From: an uncultured Pelagibacteraceae bacterium
GTDB taxonomy: Bacteria; Pseudomonadota; Alphaproteobacteria; Pelagibacterales; Pelagibacteraceae
Length of the DNA: 64,000 nucleotides
Direction: 5' to 3'
NCBI GenBank assembly: GCA_902610975.1
Contig: CACLXL010000004.1
Coordinates: forward strand, 2,501-66,500
Under the pieces are notes generated by a model. That model made no database searches. It was not told the DNA's origin and saw only the letters and a program-made list of their open reading frames with translations. The position numbers were made by a program, and so were the translations under genes. Of the stretch, positions 1-11,196 are shown in pieces (within the stretch, counting starts at the first letter, position 1; the number at the start of each line of letters is the position of its first letter).

Positions 1-1925
<1,925 letters not shown>

Positions 1926-1957
1926 TTATGCACTGAAAAAAATTTTTATATAAGTTT

Positions 1958-2542
1958 ATGAGATGTTTGTTCTTGGGATACAATAGAAAGAAAACAAAAT
2001 TGATAAAAATGTTGGAAACAAAAGGTTATAAAGTTTCTAACATAACTCGAAAAATTTCATTTTCAGATATAGAAAATAATGATTTATACATTTCTTTTGG
2101 ATACAGAAAAATAATACCAAAGAAAATCTTGCAGAGAGCAAAAAGACCGATCATCAACTTGCATCTATCTTTTCTCCCATTCAATAGAGGAGCACATCCA
2201 AATTTTTGGAGTTTTATTGAGGACACTCCCTCAGGAGTAAGTATTCATGAAATAGACAATGGCGTAGACACTGGTCCGATTATTTTTCAAAAAAAAATTA
2301 AATTTAATTACAAAAAAAATAAAAATATTACTTTTAAATCTACCTACAATATATTGTTTAAAGAAGTAGAGAGTTTATTTGAAAAAAATATAAATAAACT
2401 AATTTCTAAAAATTATAAAACTTATAAACAAAAAAATAAATTTTCAATTCATAAAAAAAAAGATTTACCTAAAAGTGTAAAAAGCTGGAGTCAAAAAATT
2501 TTTAGTTATAAAAAGAATTTTTATAAATCGGTGAAAATTTAA
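1958..2542 (+). CDS. Formyltransferase-family protein (Fmt/ArnA-N-like fold)
   Basis: ORF with 'INLHLSFLPFNRGAHPNFWSFIEDTPSGVSIHEIDNGVDTGPIIFQ', resembling the formyl-THF transferase catalytic region. Starts about 30 nt after the 23S 3' end. Confidence 0.75.
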   Translation: MRCLFLGYNRKKTKLIKMLETKGYKVSNITRKISFSDIENNDLYISFGYRKIIPKKILQRAKRPIINLHLSFLPFNRGAHPNFWSFIEDTPSGVSIHEIDNGVDTGPIIFQKKIKFNYKKNKNITFKSTYNILFKEVESLFEKNINKLISKNYKTYKQKNKFSIHKKKDLPKSVKSWSQKIFSYKKNFYKSVKI

Positions 2543-3533
2543 GAATATTTTTTTTTGAAATTTTTCCGATTAATTTTTTGTAATGTTCGGAGCCAATACC
2601 AACTTTTGGTCTAAAATTAGCAATATTTTTTTTACTGAACTTTTCTCCTTTTTTGATACTTTTTATAGCAAAAATAGATCTTCTTAATTTAATGGATGTT
2701 TTTTCAACTTTCTTTAATCCTATTTTTTCTTTTCCTAGAGATAAATAAACTTTATTTATACCTTTTTTTAATTCTTTTAACTGTTCAGGATTAATAGAAA
2801 ATTTACTATCTGCTGACTTTATTTTTTTTGAGATAATAAAATGTTTTTCAATTACGCTAACACCTAAGGTCGTGGCTGCAAATGATGAGTATATATCATT
2901 AGTATGATCTGATAAGCCTATCTTGAAATTTCTAAATAATTTTTTGAATCTTTTGAGTGTATTTAAATTAATATCTTTTTCTTCCGACGGATAACCAGAT
3001 ACACAGTAAAGAATTGTAATTTTATTATTATATTTTTTTATACATTTAATTGCTTTTTTTATCTCAGTTAAATTAGCCATACCGGTAGAAATGATTATAG
3101 GCTTCTTTTTTTTTGCAATATATTCTATCAAGTCCAAATCTGTTATTTCAAAAGATGCAATTTTATATAATTTTACATTTAATTTTTCTAAAAAATCAAC
3201 GGCTCTTTTACTAAATGGGCTACTAAAAATTGGTATCTTTAATCTATTAGCTAATTTAAAAGCATCCTTATGCCATTTATAAGGAGTGTGTGCCTTTGAG
3301 TATAAATTCCAAAGGTACTGACCTTTCCAGGTGCCATTTTTAATTTTAAAATTTTGATCAAACTTTTTTAATGTAATATCTTGAGGTTCGTAAGTTTGAA
3401 TTTTAATCATATCTGCGCCATTTTTAGCTGCGCTTATAATATGATTTAAAAAAGATTTTTTACTTCCATTATGATTTCCTGAAATTTCAGTTATTATCAA
3501 AGGTCTTTTTATTTTTTTAAATTTTGCAATCAC
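2502..3533 (-). CDS. pseI: NeuB-family nonulosonic acid synthase with C-terminal SAF-like domain (pseudaminic acid synthase-like)
   Basis: 'ITEISGNHNGS', 'MIKIQTYEPQDIT', 'FSSPFSKRAVDFLE', 'YKIASFEITDLDLIEYIA', 'IISTGMA', 'GLSDHT', 'VIEKHFI', then 'RRSIFAIKSIKKGEKFSKKNI' typical of a SAF domain. Confidence 0.8.
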   Translation of the reverse strand: MIAKFKKIKRPLIITEISGNHNGSKKSFLNHIISAAKNGADMIKIQTYEPQDITLKKFDQNFKIKNGTWKGQYLWNLYSKAHTPYKWHKDAFKLANRLKIPIFSSPFSKRAVDFLEKLNVKLYKIASFEITDLDLIEYIAKKKKPIIISTGMANLTEIKKAIKCIKKYNNKITILYCVSGYPSEEKDINLNTLKRFKKLFRNFKIGLSDHTNDIYSSFAATTLGVSVIEKHFIISKKIKSADSKFSINPEQLKELKKGINKVYLSLGKEKIGLKKVEKTSIKLRRSIFAIKSIKKGEKFSKKNIANFRPKVGIGSEHYKKLIGKISKKNILKFSPIYKNSFYN

Positions 3534-3553
3534 AATGAATTAAAAGTATATTA

Positions 3554-3763
3554 ATGATATTAATGTCCAAATTAAAAAATTACAATTATTATCTAAAAAT
3601 AATTAACCAAATTCAAAAAATTAGATCTAAAAATAATTTAAATTGGATGGGGCTTCTGAAGCTTTCATTTAAACATGCCCCAAAAGATGCAATTAAATTG
3701 GTTAAAAGAATTGACTCTGATGACAGAAGGATTTCAAATCTTTTAAAAAAACTTTCAAAATAA
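3554..3763 (+). CDS. Small conserved-looking protein (69 aa) upstream of a sugar aminotransferase
   Basis: ORF 'NLNWMGLLKLSFKHAPKDAIKLVKRIDSDDRRISNLLKKLSK' ending directly before the next start codon. Confidence 0.6.
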   Translation: MILMSKLKNYNYYLKIINQIQKIRSKNNLNWMGLLKLSFKHAPKDAIKLVKRIDSDDRRISNLLKKLSK

Positions 3764-4942
3764 ATGAAAAATATAATTCCCTATGGCAAGCAAAAAATTT
3801 TTATCTCAGATTTTTCAGAAGTAAATAAAGCATTAAAATCAAATTTCATAACAAATGGTGAATATGTAAAAAAATTTGAGAAATCATTTTCAAAGTATAC
3901 TAAAGCAAAATATTCATTAACATGTTCGAGTGGAACTGCCGCCATTGATTTAGCTCTTAAAAGCATAGGACTAAAAAAAAACGATAATATAATTATTCCT
4001 TCTGTAAATTTTATTGCTGCAGCTAACATGGCAAAATTGTTAGGAGCTAATATTTTTCTTGCTGATGTGGATAGATTATCAGGGCAAATGCGCCCCTCGG
4101 ATTTATTAAATTGTATAAAATTTAATAGGTTAAAAAAGATTAAAGCTTTTTTTGTTATGTACAATGGGGGGTGTCCTAATTTTGTAAAAGAATTTTATAA
4201 TATAAAAAAAAAATTTAAAACAATTATTATAGAAGATGCCTGTCACGCCTTAGGTTCTAAATACTCTATAAAAAAAAATTTTAAAATTGGAAATTGTAAA
4301 TTTTCTGATTTAGCTACTTTTTCCTTTCATCCTTTGAAAACAATCACCACTGGAGAAGGAGGAATGGTTACTACTAATAATAAGATCTTAAATGATAAAT
4401 TAAAAATTTACAGAAACCACGGCATGATCAGGGGCAAAACTACAAAATATAATTACAACTGGGCATATAAAATTGTTGATGCAGGTCATAATTACAGATT
4501 AAGTGATTTAAACTGTGCATTAGGTTATTCTCAATTAAAAAAAATAAATCAAATTATTCAGAAAAGAAAATATATAGCAAATTTATATAATGAGGAGTTA
4601 AAAGAATTAAAACCTATTGTTGATTTTCCAAAAGTTTCAAAAGATTTAGAGTCGGCTTGGCATCTTTATGTAATTAATATTAATTTTAAAAAATTAAAAA
4701 TTAATAAAAAAACTCTCATCCAAAAGCTTTTTAGAAATCGTATTACAACTCAAGTGCATTACATACCAACATTTAATCAACCTTTATACAAAAGTTTTTA
4801 CCAGAAAAATAAATTTAAAAACGCTAAAGCATATTACGAAAACTGCCTAAGTTTACCAATTTACTATGATTTAAATTCCAAAACAGTGAAAAATATAGCA
4901 AAAAAACTTAAAAATATTATTCATCAATCAAAACATATTTGA
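3764..4942 (+). CDS. DegT/DnrJ/EryC1 family PLP-dependent sugar aminotransferase
   Basis: 'SLTCSSGTAAIDLALKSIGL', 'IIIEDACHALGSKY', 'FSFHPLKTITTGEGGMVTT', 'GHNYRLSDLNCALGYSQLKK'. Confidence 0.88.
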   Translation: MKNIIPYGKQKIFISDFSEVNKALKSNFITNGEYVKKFEKSFSKYTKAKYSLTCSSGTAAIDLALKSIGLKKNDNIIIPSVNFIAAANMAKLLGANIFLADVDRLSGQMRPSDLLNCIKFNRLKKIKAFFVMYNGGCPNFVKEFYNIKKKFKTIIIEDACHALGSKYSIKKNFKIGNCKFSDLATFSFHPLKTITTGEGGMVTTNNKILNDKLKIYRNHGMIRGKTTKYNYNWAYKIVDAGHNYRLSDLNCALGYSQLKKINQIIQKRKYIANLYNEELKELKPIVDFPKVSKDLESAWHLYVININFKKLKINKKTLIQKLFRNRITTQVHYIPTFNQPLYKSFYQKNKFKNAKAYYENCLSLPIYYDLNSKTVKNIAKKLKNIIHQSKHI

Positions 4943-4965
4943 CTAATTAAATTGCAGATATATAC

Positions 4966-4984
4966 TTGTTCAAATTTTGAACAA
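4966..4984. promoter_or_regulatory. 19-bp palindrome TTGTTCAAATTTTGAACAA (putative operator, copy 1)
   Basis: Perfect inverted repeat TTGTTCAA-N3-TTGAACAA. Its last base overlaps the start codon of the following CDS. Confidence 0.6.
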
Positions 4985-5760
4985 TGATAAGTAAGCATAA
5001 AATTGGAATAATTGTAATTGCAAGAATGCAATCAACTCGATTACCTGGAAAGGCTTTAAGAAAGATTGGCAAATATTACTCTTTAGAGCTTTGCGTCCTA
5101 AATTGTAAAAAAGTAAAAAATGCGGATCAGGTCATTCTAGCTACTACAAAGTTAAAAAGTGATAAAATTCTAATTAAAAAATTCAAAAAAAAAATGAATA
5201 TTTTTCCAGGTGAGTCAAAAGATGTGCTTAAAAGGATGCTTGATGCTTGTAAAAAATTTAAATTTACAGACGTGGTAAGAGTAACAGGCGATTGTCCATT
5301 TATATCTTCTAACATTATTGAAATTTTAATCAAAAATCATAAAAAAGAAAAAGCAGATATCACCATTGCAAAAAAAGCTGCTGCTGGAACTTATGGAGAG
5401 GTTTATAGAATTAAAGCTTTGAAAGAAATTTTCTTAAAATCAAAAAGCACCAAGTATTCAGAATATCTACCGTATTACTTTATACACAATAAAAAAAATT
5501 TTAGAATAAAAAAAGTTAATTTACCTTCAAAATTAAAAAGAAATTATAGAATTACTCTCGATTATAAAAAAGATCTTTTAATGTTCAATGAAATGATTAA
5601 AAAATCAGTAAAAAAAACAAAAGATCTAATGACTGTTGATATATTTAAGATTTTAGATCAAAATCCACAGATAGCAAATATAAATTCTAGCTTAAAACTA
5701 AAATATGTAAATAAAAATTTTCAAAAAAATTTAAAAAAAATTACGAAACTTTCAAAATGA
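4984..5760 (+). CDS. SpsF/NeuA-like cytidylyltransferase family protein
   Basis: N-terminal 'IIVIARMQSTRLPGKALRKIGKYYSLE' and 'VVRVTGDCPFISSNIIE'. Confidence 0.75.
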   Translation: MISKHKIGIIVIARMQSTRLPGKALRKIGKYYSLELCVLNCKKVKNADQVILATTKLKSDKILIKKFKKKMNIFPGESKDVLKRMLDACKKFKFTDVVRVTGDCPFISSNIIEILIKNHKKEKADITIAKKAAAGTYGEVYRIKALKEIFLKSKSTKYSEYLPYYFIHNKKNFRIKKVNLPSKLKRNYRITLDYKKDLLMFNEMIKKSVKKTKDLMTVDIFKILDQNPQIANINSSLKLKYVNKNFQKNLKKITKLSK

Positions 5761-6557
5761 AAAAAGAATTTACTAACTTTTTTTTAGAGGCGGGGATAAA
5801 TCACTTTGGTCAATTAGATCATGCAGAGAAAGTTTTAAGATTTTTTTTAAAATCATCTTTTAAAAATATTACATTTATGATTCACAGTGAAAAATTTTAC
5901 AAAAAATATAAAAAGAGAGGATTAGATTTTAAATTATCAAATAATTTTTATTTAAACGCAATCAAAAAATGTAATAAGAAAAAAAAAAAATTTGGCCTTG
6001 CAGTATGTGACAATGCATCTTTCAAAGATAAAAGAAATTTAAATGTAGATTTTTATAAACTTTTAAGTATTGGAATAGACGATTATAAGCTTATTAATAT
6101 GCTAAAAATAAAAAAAAAACCTGTGTACATTTCAACAGGTTTTAATGTTTCAGAAATTAAAATTAAAAATTCTATTAGATTATTTGATAATTCGAACCAT
6201 ATTCAATTACTGCATACACCAATGAGTTATAGGTTAGATGAACTTAATTTAAAAAAAATCAGCATTTATAAAAAAAAATTTAAACTACCAACAGGCTATA
6301 GCAATCACTTTAATAACAAAAAAATTTTTTGTTTGCTTTCAAACTATAAACCAAGCTCAGTTTTTTTGTATTGTAAACCAATTAAGAAAAAAGGAAGAAT
6401 TTACCCTGATGATCAACACGCTTTTTATTTGAATGAATTAGAAAATATTAAATCTAGCTATAATTATGCTTCGAAAGTAAAGCAATTTAGTGTTAAAAGA
6501 TCATTTAGTAATAAAAAAGTATCAAAAGTAAAAATATTTAATGAAATCAAGTTTTAA
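5757..6557 (+). CDS. Divergent NeuB-like (N-acetylneuraminate synthase family) protein
   Basis: Aligns by eye to the NeuB TIM barrel ('EAGINHFG', 'VYISTGFN', 'IQLLHTPMSYR', 'GYSNHF', 'YPDDQHAF'), but the SAF domain and several active-site motifs are missing. Confidence 0.6.
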   Translation: MKKEFTNFFLEAGINHFGQLDHAEKVLRFFLKSSFKNITFMIHSEKFYKKYKKRGLDFKLSNNFYLNAIKKCNKKKKKFGLAVCDNASFKDKRNLNVDFYKLLSIGIDDYKLINMLKIKKKPVYISTGFNVSEIKIKNSIRLFDNSNHIQLLHTPMSYRLDELNLKKISIYKKKFKLPTGYSNHFNNKKIFCLLSNYKPSSVFLYCKPIKKKGRIYPDDQHAFYLNELENIKSSYNYASKVKQFSVKRSFSNKKVSKVKIFNEIKF

Positions 6558-7203
6558 AAAAAAAGCAATCATAATTGGCGGAAGTAAAGGGATTGGTAAA
6601 AGTATTTCAACAAATCTTAAAAAAGCTGGATTTGCAGTCACGTCCTGCTCAAGAAAAGAAGTGGACACTTCAAAACTTTATTCGGTTAATGAATTTATTA
6701 AAAAAAATAAATCAGCAGATTTAATTGTTTTAAATAGCGGGGGTCCTCCTCCTAAAAAGTTTAAGCAAATTACCATTGACGATTGGAAAAAATATTTTAA
6801 TCAGCTCTTTCTTAGCTATTTTTTGATTTTAAAAAATATAGACATTAAAAGAGGTGGATATGTTTTTTATATTTCATCTTCAATAATAAAAGAGCCTGGA
6901 AATTCTATAATTATTTCATCATCACTCAGATCTGCTATGAGTAGCTTATTAAAATCTTACTCTTTAGAAAATTTAAAAAAAGATATAACTGTAATTAATA
7001 TCGCACCTGGTCCGTTTAAAACTAAAAGAGTAAAAGAATTAGTTAAAGATATTGATAAATTTGAAAAATCTTTGCCATCTGGAAAAATAGGAAACCCTGA
7101 TGAAATTGGAAAGTTTGTAAGATTTATAGCTCAAGAAAAAATAAAATATATCTCCGGCTCAACAGTTTATTTTGATGGCAATATCAATAAAAGTTATATT
7201 TAA
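6541..7203 (+). CDS. Short-chain dehydrogenase/reductase family protein
   Basis: 'AIIIGGSKGIGKSIS', 'LNSGGPPP', 'ISSSIIKEPG', 'INIAPGPFKTKRVKEL'. Confidence 0.8.
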   Translation: MKSSFKKKAIIIGGSKGIGKSISTNLKKAGFAVTSCSRKEVDTSKLYSVNEFIKKNKSADLIVLNSGGPPPKKFKQITIDDWKKYFNQLFLSYFLILKNIDIKRGGYVFYISSSIIKEPGNSIIISSSLRSAMSSLLKSYSLENLKKDITVINIAPGPFKTKRVKELVKDIDKFEKSLPSGKIGNPDEIGKFVRFIAQEKIKYISGSTVYFDGNINKSYI

Positions 7204-7233
7204 AGTTTTGAGTTGTAAATTAAAAAATCAAAT

Positions 7234-8160
7234 ATGAAAATTACTAATGTAATAATTCTTTTTACAACTTTTTTTGCGTGCTTATATGTTTTAACTGGCA
7301 CAGCAAGTACAAGATGCTCTAAAGTTGGCGTATATATATTAGATGATATATTTGGTTTGAATGGAGTAGAGAACTCCTGTAAATCTGAATATCCTAATAG
7401 AATATATGATGATGTTCCACCACAACCAAAATTAAAATTTACAAAATTTAATAAAAACTTATCTTATAAAGTTAAAAGAGAATGTCCAAAAAATAAAAGC
7501 GTAATTCTAATTATTGGGCAATCCAATGCGGCTAACTCAGGACTAGCTTTAATAAAAGAAGATAAAAAAAATTTAAATTTTAATCCAGCTGACAATTTCT
7601 GTTATCAATTGAGTGAACCAGTTTTAGGAGCAGACGGTACACATGGAGACTCAATTACATCATCAATTGGAAAAAAAATTAAAATAAAAGATGAAGTAAT
7701 ATTTCTAAATATATCTGTTGCAGGATCTTCGATTAGTGAATGGGTTAAGTGGTACGGTAGTGATGTTAATAAGTCACTAAAGTTTATTCTTAATGAAAAT
7801 TATTTAAAAGCGAGTGTATGGATGCAAGGTGAAGCAGAAGATTTTAAGAGTAGTAAAAATTATTTTAAAAACTTTATGACTTTAAAAGATATAATATTTA
7901 AAGATTTACAAAATCAATTTAATAACTCATTGTTTATAATCACCAGAAGTACTATTTGCGCTAATAGAGAGAACCAGGAAATTATTAACTTAGAAATGGA
8001 AAAACAACGTCAAAAAATTAGGAAAAATTTTAAAAATATTGAACTATTAAAAATTACTGATACTTTGGACAAATCATATAGACATGATGGTTGTCACTTC
8101 AATAGAAAAGGTATTGATAAAATTTCATCAATTATTGCTAATAAAATTAATCATAACTAG
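7234..8160 (+). CDS. Secreted SGNH-type/sialate O-acetylesterase-like hydrolase
   Basis: N-terminal hydrophobic signal; 'VILIIGQSNAANSG', 'SVAGSSISEW', 'VWMQGEAED', 'DGCHFNRKGIDKIS'. Confidence 0.65.
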   Translation: MKITNVIILFTTFFACLYVLTGTASTRCSKVGVYILDDIFGLNGVENSCKSEYPNRIYDDVPPQPKLKFTKFNKNLSYKVKRECPKNKSVILIIGQSNAANSGLALIKEDKKNLNFNPADNFCYQLSEPVLGADGTHGDSITSSIGKKIKIKDEVIFLNISVAGSSISEWVKWYGSDVNKSLKFILNENYLKASVWMQGEAEDFKSSKNYFKNFMTLKDIIFKDLQNQFNNSLFIITRSTICANRENQEIINLEMEKQRQKIRKNFKNIELLKITDTLDKSYRHDGCHFNRKGIDKISSIIANKINHN

Positions 8161-8967
8161 ATGACAATTGCAGATTTTGAAATAGAAAAAATAGAAAATT
8201 TATCTTTTCTTGATATCGAAAAGCGATTTAATGAAAATAAAAAACAACCTTACTATAAAAAGTTATTAGAATATTATTTTGATTATAATAAATTAAATGA
8301 TCTTCAAAATTTTAGAACATTTCCTAACTATTTTAAAAAAATTAAACTTAATTGGATTTTAGCTTATGAAAAAAAACAAAATTCTAATGTATTAGCTGGT
8401 CATGCTATCATGTGTAAAATTAATTATCATAATCAAAATGATTTACCAGAAAATGGTTGGTCAGGCTCAACCGTAAAATCATTTAATGATGAAGGTCAAA
8501 AAAAAGATATGAACACTTACGTTGGCTTATTTGTACATATAGAGAAAAATTTTAGAGAAAAAAATATATCTAAACTCTTAATAGAAGAGATGAAAAATCA
8601 AGCAAAAAAAGAAAATAAAAAATTGATTATTCCTTTAAGGCCACCAACTAGATTTACCAGTGATTATTGTACTATGAAATTTTCAGATTATGCAAAATTA
8701 AAAGACAAAGATGGTTATCACATCGACTTTTGGGTTAGAATTCATATGAAATTTGGGGCAAAATACCTTGGTTTTTGTGATACGTCTCACCAGCACAAAA
8801 TGGATGTAAAAAGTTTCAAGAAATTTTTTGGAAAATTTAGTTTTAGTGAGACTGGATATTACGTAGTAAAAATTCTTGGAGGTAGTCATAATGTTCATTA
8901 TGATAAATTAGAAGAGCTGATAACAATTAATCAAGGGTGCATTTGGGTTGAGCATTATCCTCACTGA
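8161..8967 (+). CDS. GNAT-like N-acyltransferase/transferase family protein
   Basis: ORF with 'FVHIEKNFREKNISKLLIEEMKNQAKKENKKLIIPLRPPTR'; abuts the previous stop codon. Confidence 0.5.
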   Translation: MTIADFEIEKIENLSFLDIEKRFNENKKQPYYKKLLEYYFDYNKLNDLQNFRTFPNYFKKIKLNWILAYEKKQNSNVLAGHAIMCKINYHNQNDLPENGWSGSTVKSFNDEGQKKDMNTYVGLFVHIEKNFREKNISKLLIEEMKNQAKKENKKLIIPLRPPTRFTSDYCTMKFSDYAKLKDKDGYHIDFWVRIHMKFGAKYLGFCDTSHQHKMDVKSFKKFFGKFSFSETGYYVVKILGGSHNVHYDKLEELITINQGCIWVEHYPH

Positions 8968-9023
8968 ATTTTTTAAAGTTTCAGAAAAATTTAAATTAGT
9001 TTATAAGATAAATACAAAATTTT

Positions 9024-9923
9024 ATGTCTTTAAAAAAAAATAATATAAAAGATGAGATCGTTAAAGATTTTCAAGGCAATATTATAAATCGAACTTACAA
9101 ACTAAGTTTTTTAAAAAAATATACAATTACAGATTTGCACGTATCAAAAATAACTGGAACTCTTATCCCAAAAGAATATTTTTCTAATAAAAAAGTTTTG
9201 AACTTATGGAATAAAAAATTTAATAGTAATGTTTATTCATCTAACAGCCCACACTTTTTAAGTAGACATATTTATACACTTGAAACTTTTAACCGATATA
9301 AAGATTTAAAAAATTTGAAAGTTGCTGATCTAGGGTGTGGTAACGGAGGTTTAATAAAACTGCTGCAAAAAATGTATAGTCCTAAAAAAATAGTTGGATT
9401 TGATTATAATAAGAAAAATACAAGGAATAATAAAAAAAATTTACAAGACTTCAAAACAAAGTTCTTTCAAAATGAAATTCTTGAAATTGACGAAAAAAAA
9501 TTTAACAAATACTTTGATGTTATATTTATGACCTGGACATTATCTGCCTGCGCGGAACCACTTAAAATTTTAGAAAAAATTAAGAAAATATTAAAAAAAA
9601 ATGGTCATCTTGTAATTGCAGAAAGTTCTAGAATATTAGTACCACCAACATATAAAATTGAATATTATTTTAGGTATGGCGAAAAAACTAATACTTTTAA
9701 TGATTATCCCTGGAGATTTTCTTTTAATTCGTTAAGAAATTTATTATTAACAAAAAACTTTGAAACCAAATCTTACAACAACTTTAATTCTAATGATAAT
9801 TTAGTAATTGTAGCTCAAAGTAAAACTGAATCAAAACAAAAATTCATAACTGATAACCCAAAAATAATTAAAAATTTTTTTAAAAAATGGATTACTTTTT
9901 CTAAAAAGTTTAAGACCTTTTAA
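9024..9923 (+). CDS. Class I SAM-dependent methyltransferase
   Basis: 'NLKVADLGCGNGGLIKLLQKM', 'FDVIFMTWTLSACAEPLKILEKIKKILKKNGHLVIAESS'. Confidence 0.8.
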   Translation: MSLKKNNIKDEIVKDFQGNIINRTYKLSFLKKYTITDLHVSKITGTLIPKEYFSNKKVLNLWNKKFNSNVYSSNSPHFLSRHIYTLETFNRYKDLKNLKVADLGCGNGGLIKLLQKMYSPKKIVGFDYNKKNTRNNKKNLQDFKTKFFQNEILEIDEKKFNKYFDVIFMTWTLSACAEPLKILEKIKKILKKNGHLVIAESSRILVPPTYKIEYYFRYGEKTNTFNDYPWRFSFNSLRNLLLTKNFETKSYNNFNSNDNLVIVAQSKTESKQKFITDNPKIIKNFFKKWITFSKKFKTF

Positions 9924-10068
9924 ATTTTTAACAATTTTAAGAACCTGCTTCATTGAAATTAATTTAGATTTTATTGCAATATTAAGTTTATCTAGTTATT
10001 AGAAGATGAAGATAAATTCTCAATACCGTATTTTAAAACACCAATTTTTTTTTCATATTTGTAAACGA

Positions 10069-11196
10069 TCAAATTTTAAGTTTATTTATTAGTTCAAATT
10101 TATTTCCTTTTTTTTTCCAAATTTCCTCATTTCTATGACTCTCTACTATTTCAAAAAACTCTATTCTAGAAATTCCTAAAAAATTTAAGACTTCTGTTAA
10201 GTCTTTTTCATTTAACTCGTTATCATAATTGTCGATTAACTTTACAGCATCTTTTTTTGCTAGTTTTTTGAGTTGTATATGTCTAGCTGCATCTCTCCAG
10301 CATCTACCAAATCCAAATTTTAAATATTGAAAATGATAATAAATAGAATCTATGTGGTCATCTAAACTATCATAGTTTGTAAAAGTTCCAGGCGAACGTC
10401 CGTTAATATGACCCTTAAAATCTATTTTGCTTTTTACAAACTCATAATTTCTTTTAACATCCCAATCATCAAAATATGCAAAATATAAAGGCATTATTTT
10501 GAATTTTTTTAATGTTTTTCTATTTGGAATTAAGTAAGGCATTAAATCTTTATTTGAAACATTGTCATCCATCCAATTAATCGGGTCATCACCAATTTGA
10601 TGTTCGTATATTTCATCTATATTTCTTATCATTTCCGAATTTTTATCTAGCACCTTTCCGCCGTAATGACTTTCTCCATGTTCAGCGTAAAATATTAATT
10701 TAATATTCTTTTCTAATGCAACTTTAATTGGAAATGCATTTATTCCAGCATCCCACGCAACTTTCGGGTTTCCTCTTTCTATTAGAAAACGTTTGGATAA
10801 GTATGAAGAAACTTTTTTATTTGGATTTAGGATGATATGGTCAAAGCCTAATTTTACTAACTGATTTCTATTATGAATTCCAACTGTGCTTGGAATTAGT
10901 GGAGAAAATGTTACTAGTAAAGGATTCATTCCAAATTTATACTTCAGTTGATATGCGATATAACTACTATCTTTTCCACCAGACCATGGCACTATACAAT
11001 CGTGGTTACCGCTTTTTGATCTATATTTTTTAAGTATTTTATTTAACTCTTCTTCTCTTTTTTTAAAATTAACCTTTTTTCTAGTGTCTTTATATTTACA
11101 TGCATTACAAATATTATTTTTAAAAACTAATCTTGGTCTTGAAGATGGCATCAGACAATTATTACAGTAGTTAATTAAATTATCGTGAAATTTCAT
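10069..11196 (-). CDS. N-acetyl sugar amidotransferase (WbpG/PseA-like)
   Basis: 'YCNNCLMPSSRPRLVFKNNICNACKYKD', PP-loop 'DCIVPWSGGKDSSYIAYQLKYKFGMNPLLVTFSP'; adjacent HisF/HisH homologues. Confidence 0.85.
   Translation of the reverse strand: MKFHDNLINYCNNCLMPSSRPRLVFKNNICNACKYKDTRKKVNFKKREEELNKILKKYRSKSGNHDCIVPWSGGKDSSYIAYQLKYKFGMNPLLVTFSPLIPSTVGIHNRNQLVKLGFDHIILNPNKKVSSYLSKRFLIERGNPKVAWDAGINAFPIKVALEKNIKLIFYAEHGESHYGGKVLDKNSEMIRNIDEIYEHQIGDDPINWMDDNVSNKDLMPYLIPNRKTLKKFKIMPLYFAYFDDWDVKRNYEFVKSKIDFKGHINGRSPGTFTNYDSLDDHIDSIYYHFQYLKFGFGRCWRDAARHIQLKKLAKKDAVKLIDNYDNELNEKDLTEVLNFLGISRIEFFEIVESHRNEEIWKKKGNKFELINKLKI

Noticed and set aside
2026-2226. Numerous antisense ORFs of 60-130 aa opposite clear genes (e.g. 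2026, 3781, 13496, 19240, 44451, 52798, 56024, 57441)
   Set aside because: They are on the opposite strand of well-supported CDSs, lack recognisable motifs, and follow from codon composition.
5980-6000. Long poly-A/T tracts (8-12 nt) as phase-variation sites in island genes
   Set aside because: Such tracts occur throughout this Lys-rich, AT-rich genome, in core genes too. Apart from thiE, no associated frameshift was evident.
9924-10068. Short minus-strand frame after the amidotransferase stop reading '...YEKKIGVLKYGIENLSSSSNN*', reminiscent of a HisH N-terminus
   Set aside because: Only ~25 codons, no convincing continuation, and it is AT-rich convergent intergenic DNA. Could be a gene remnant but not supportable by eye.
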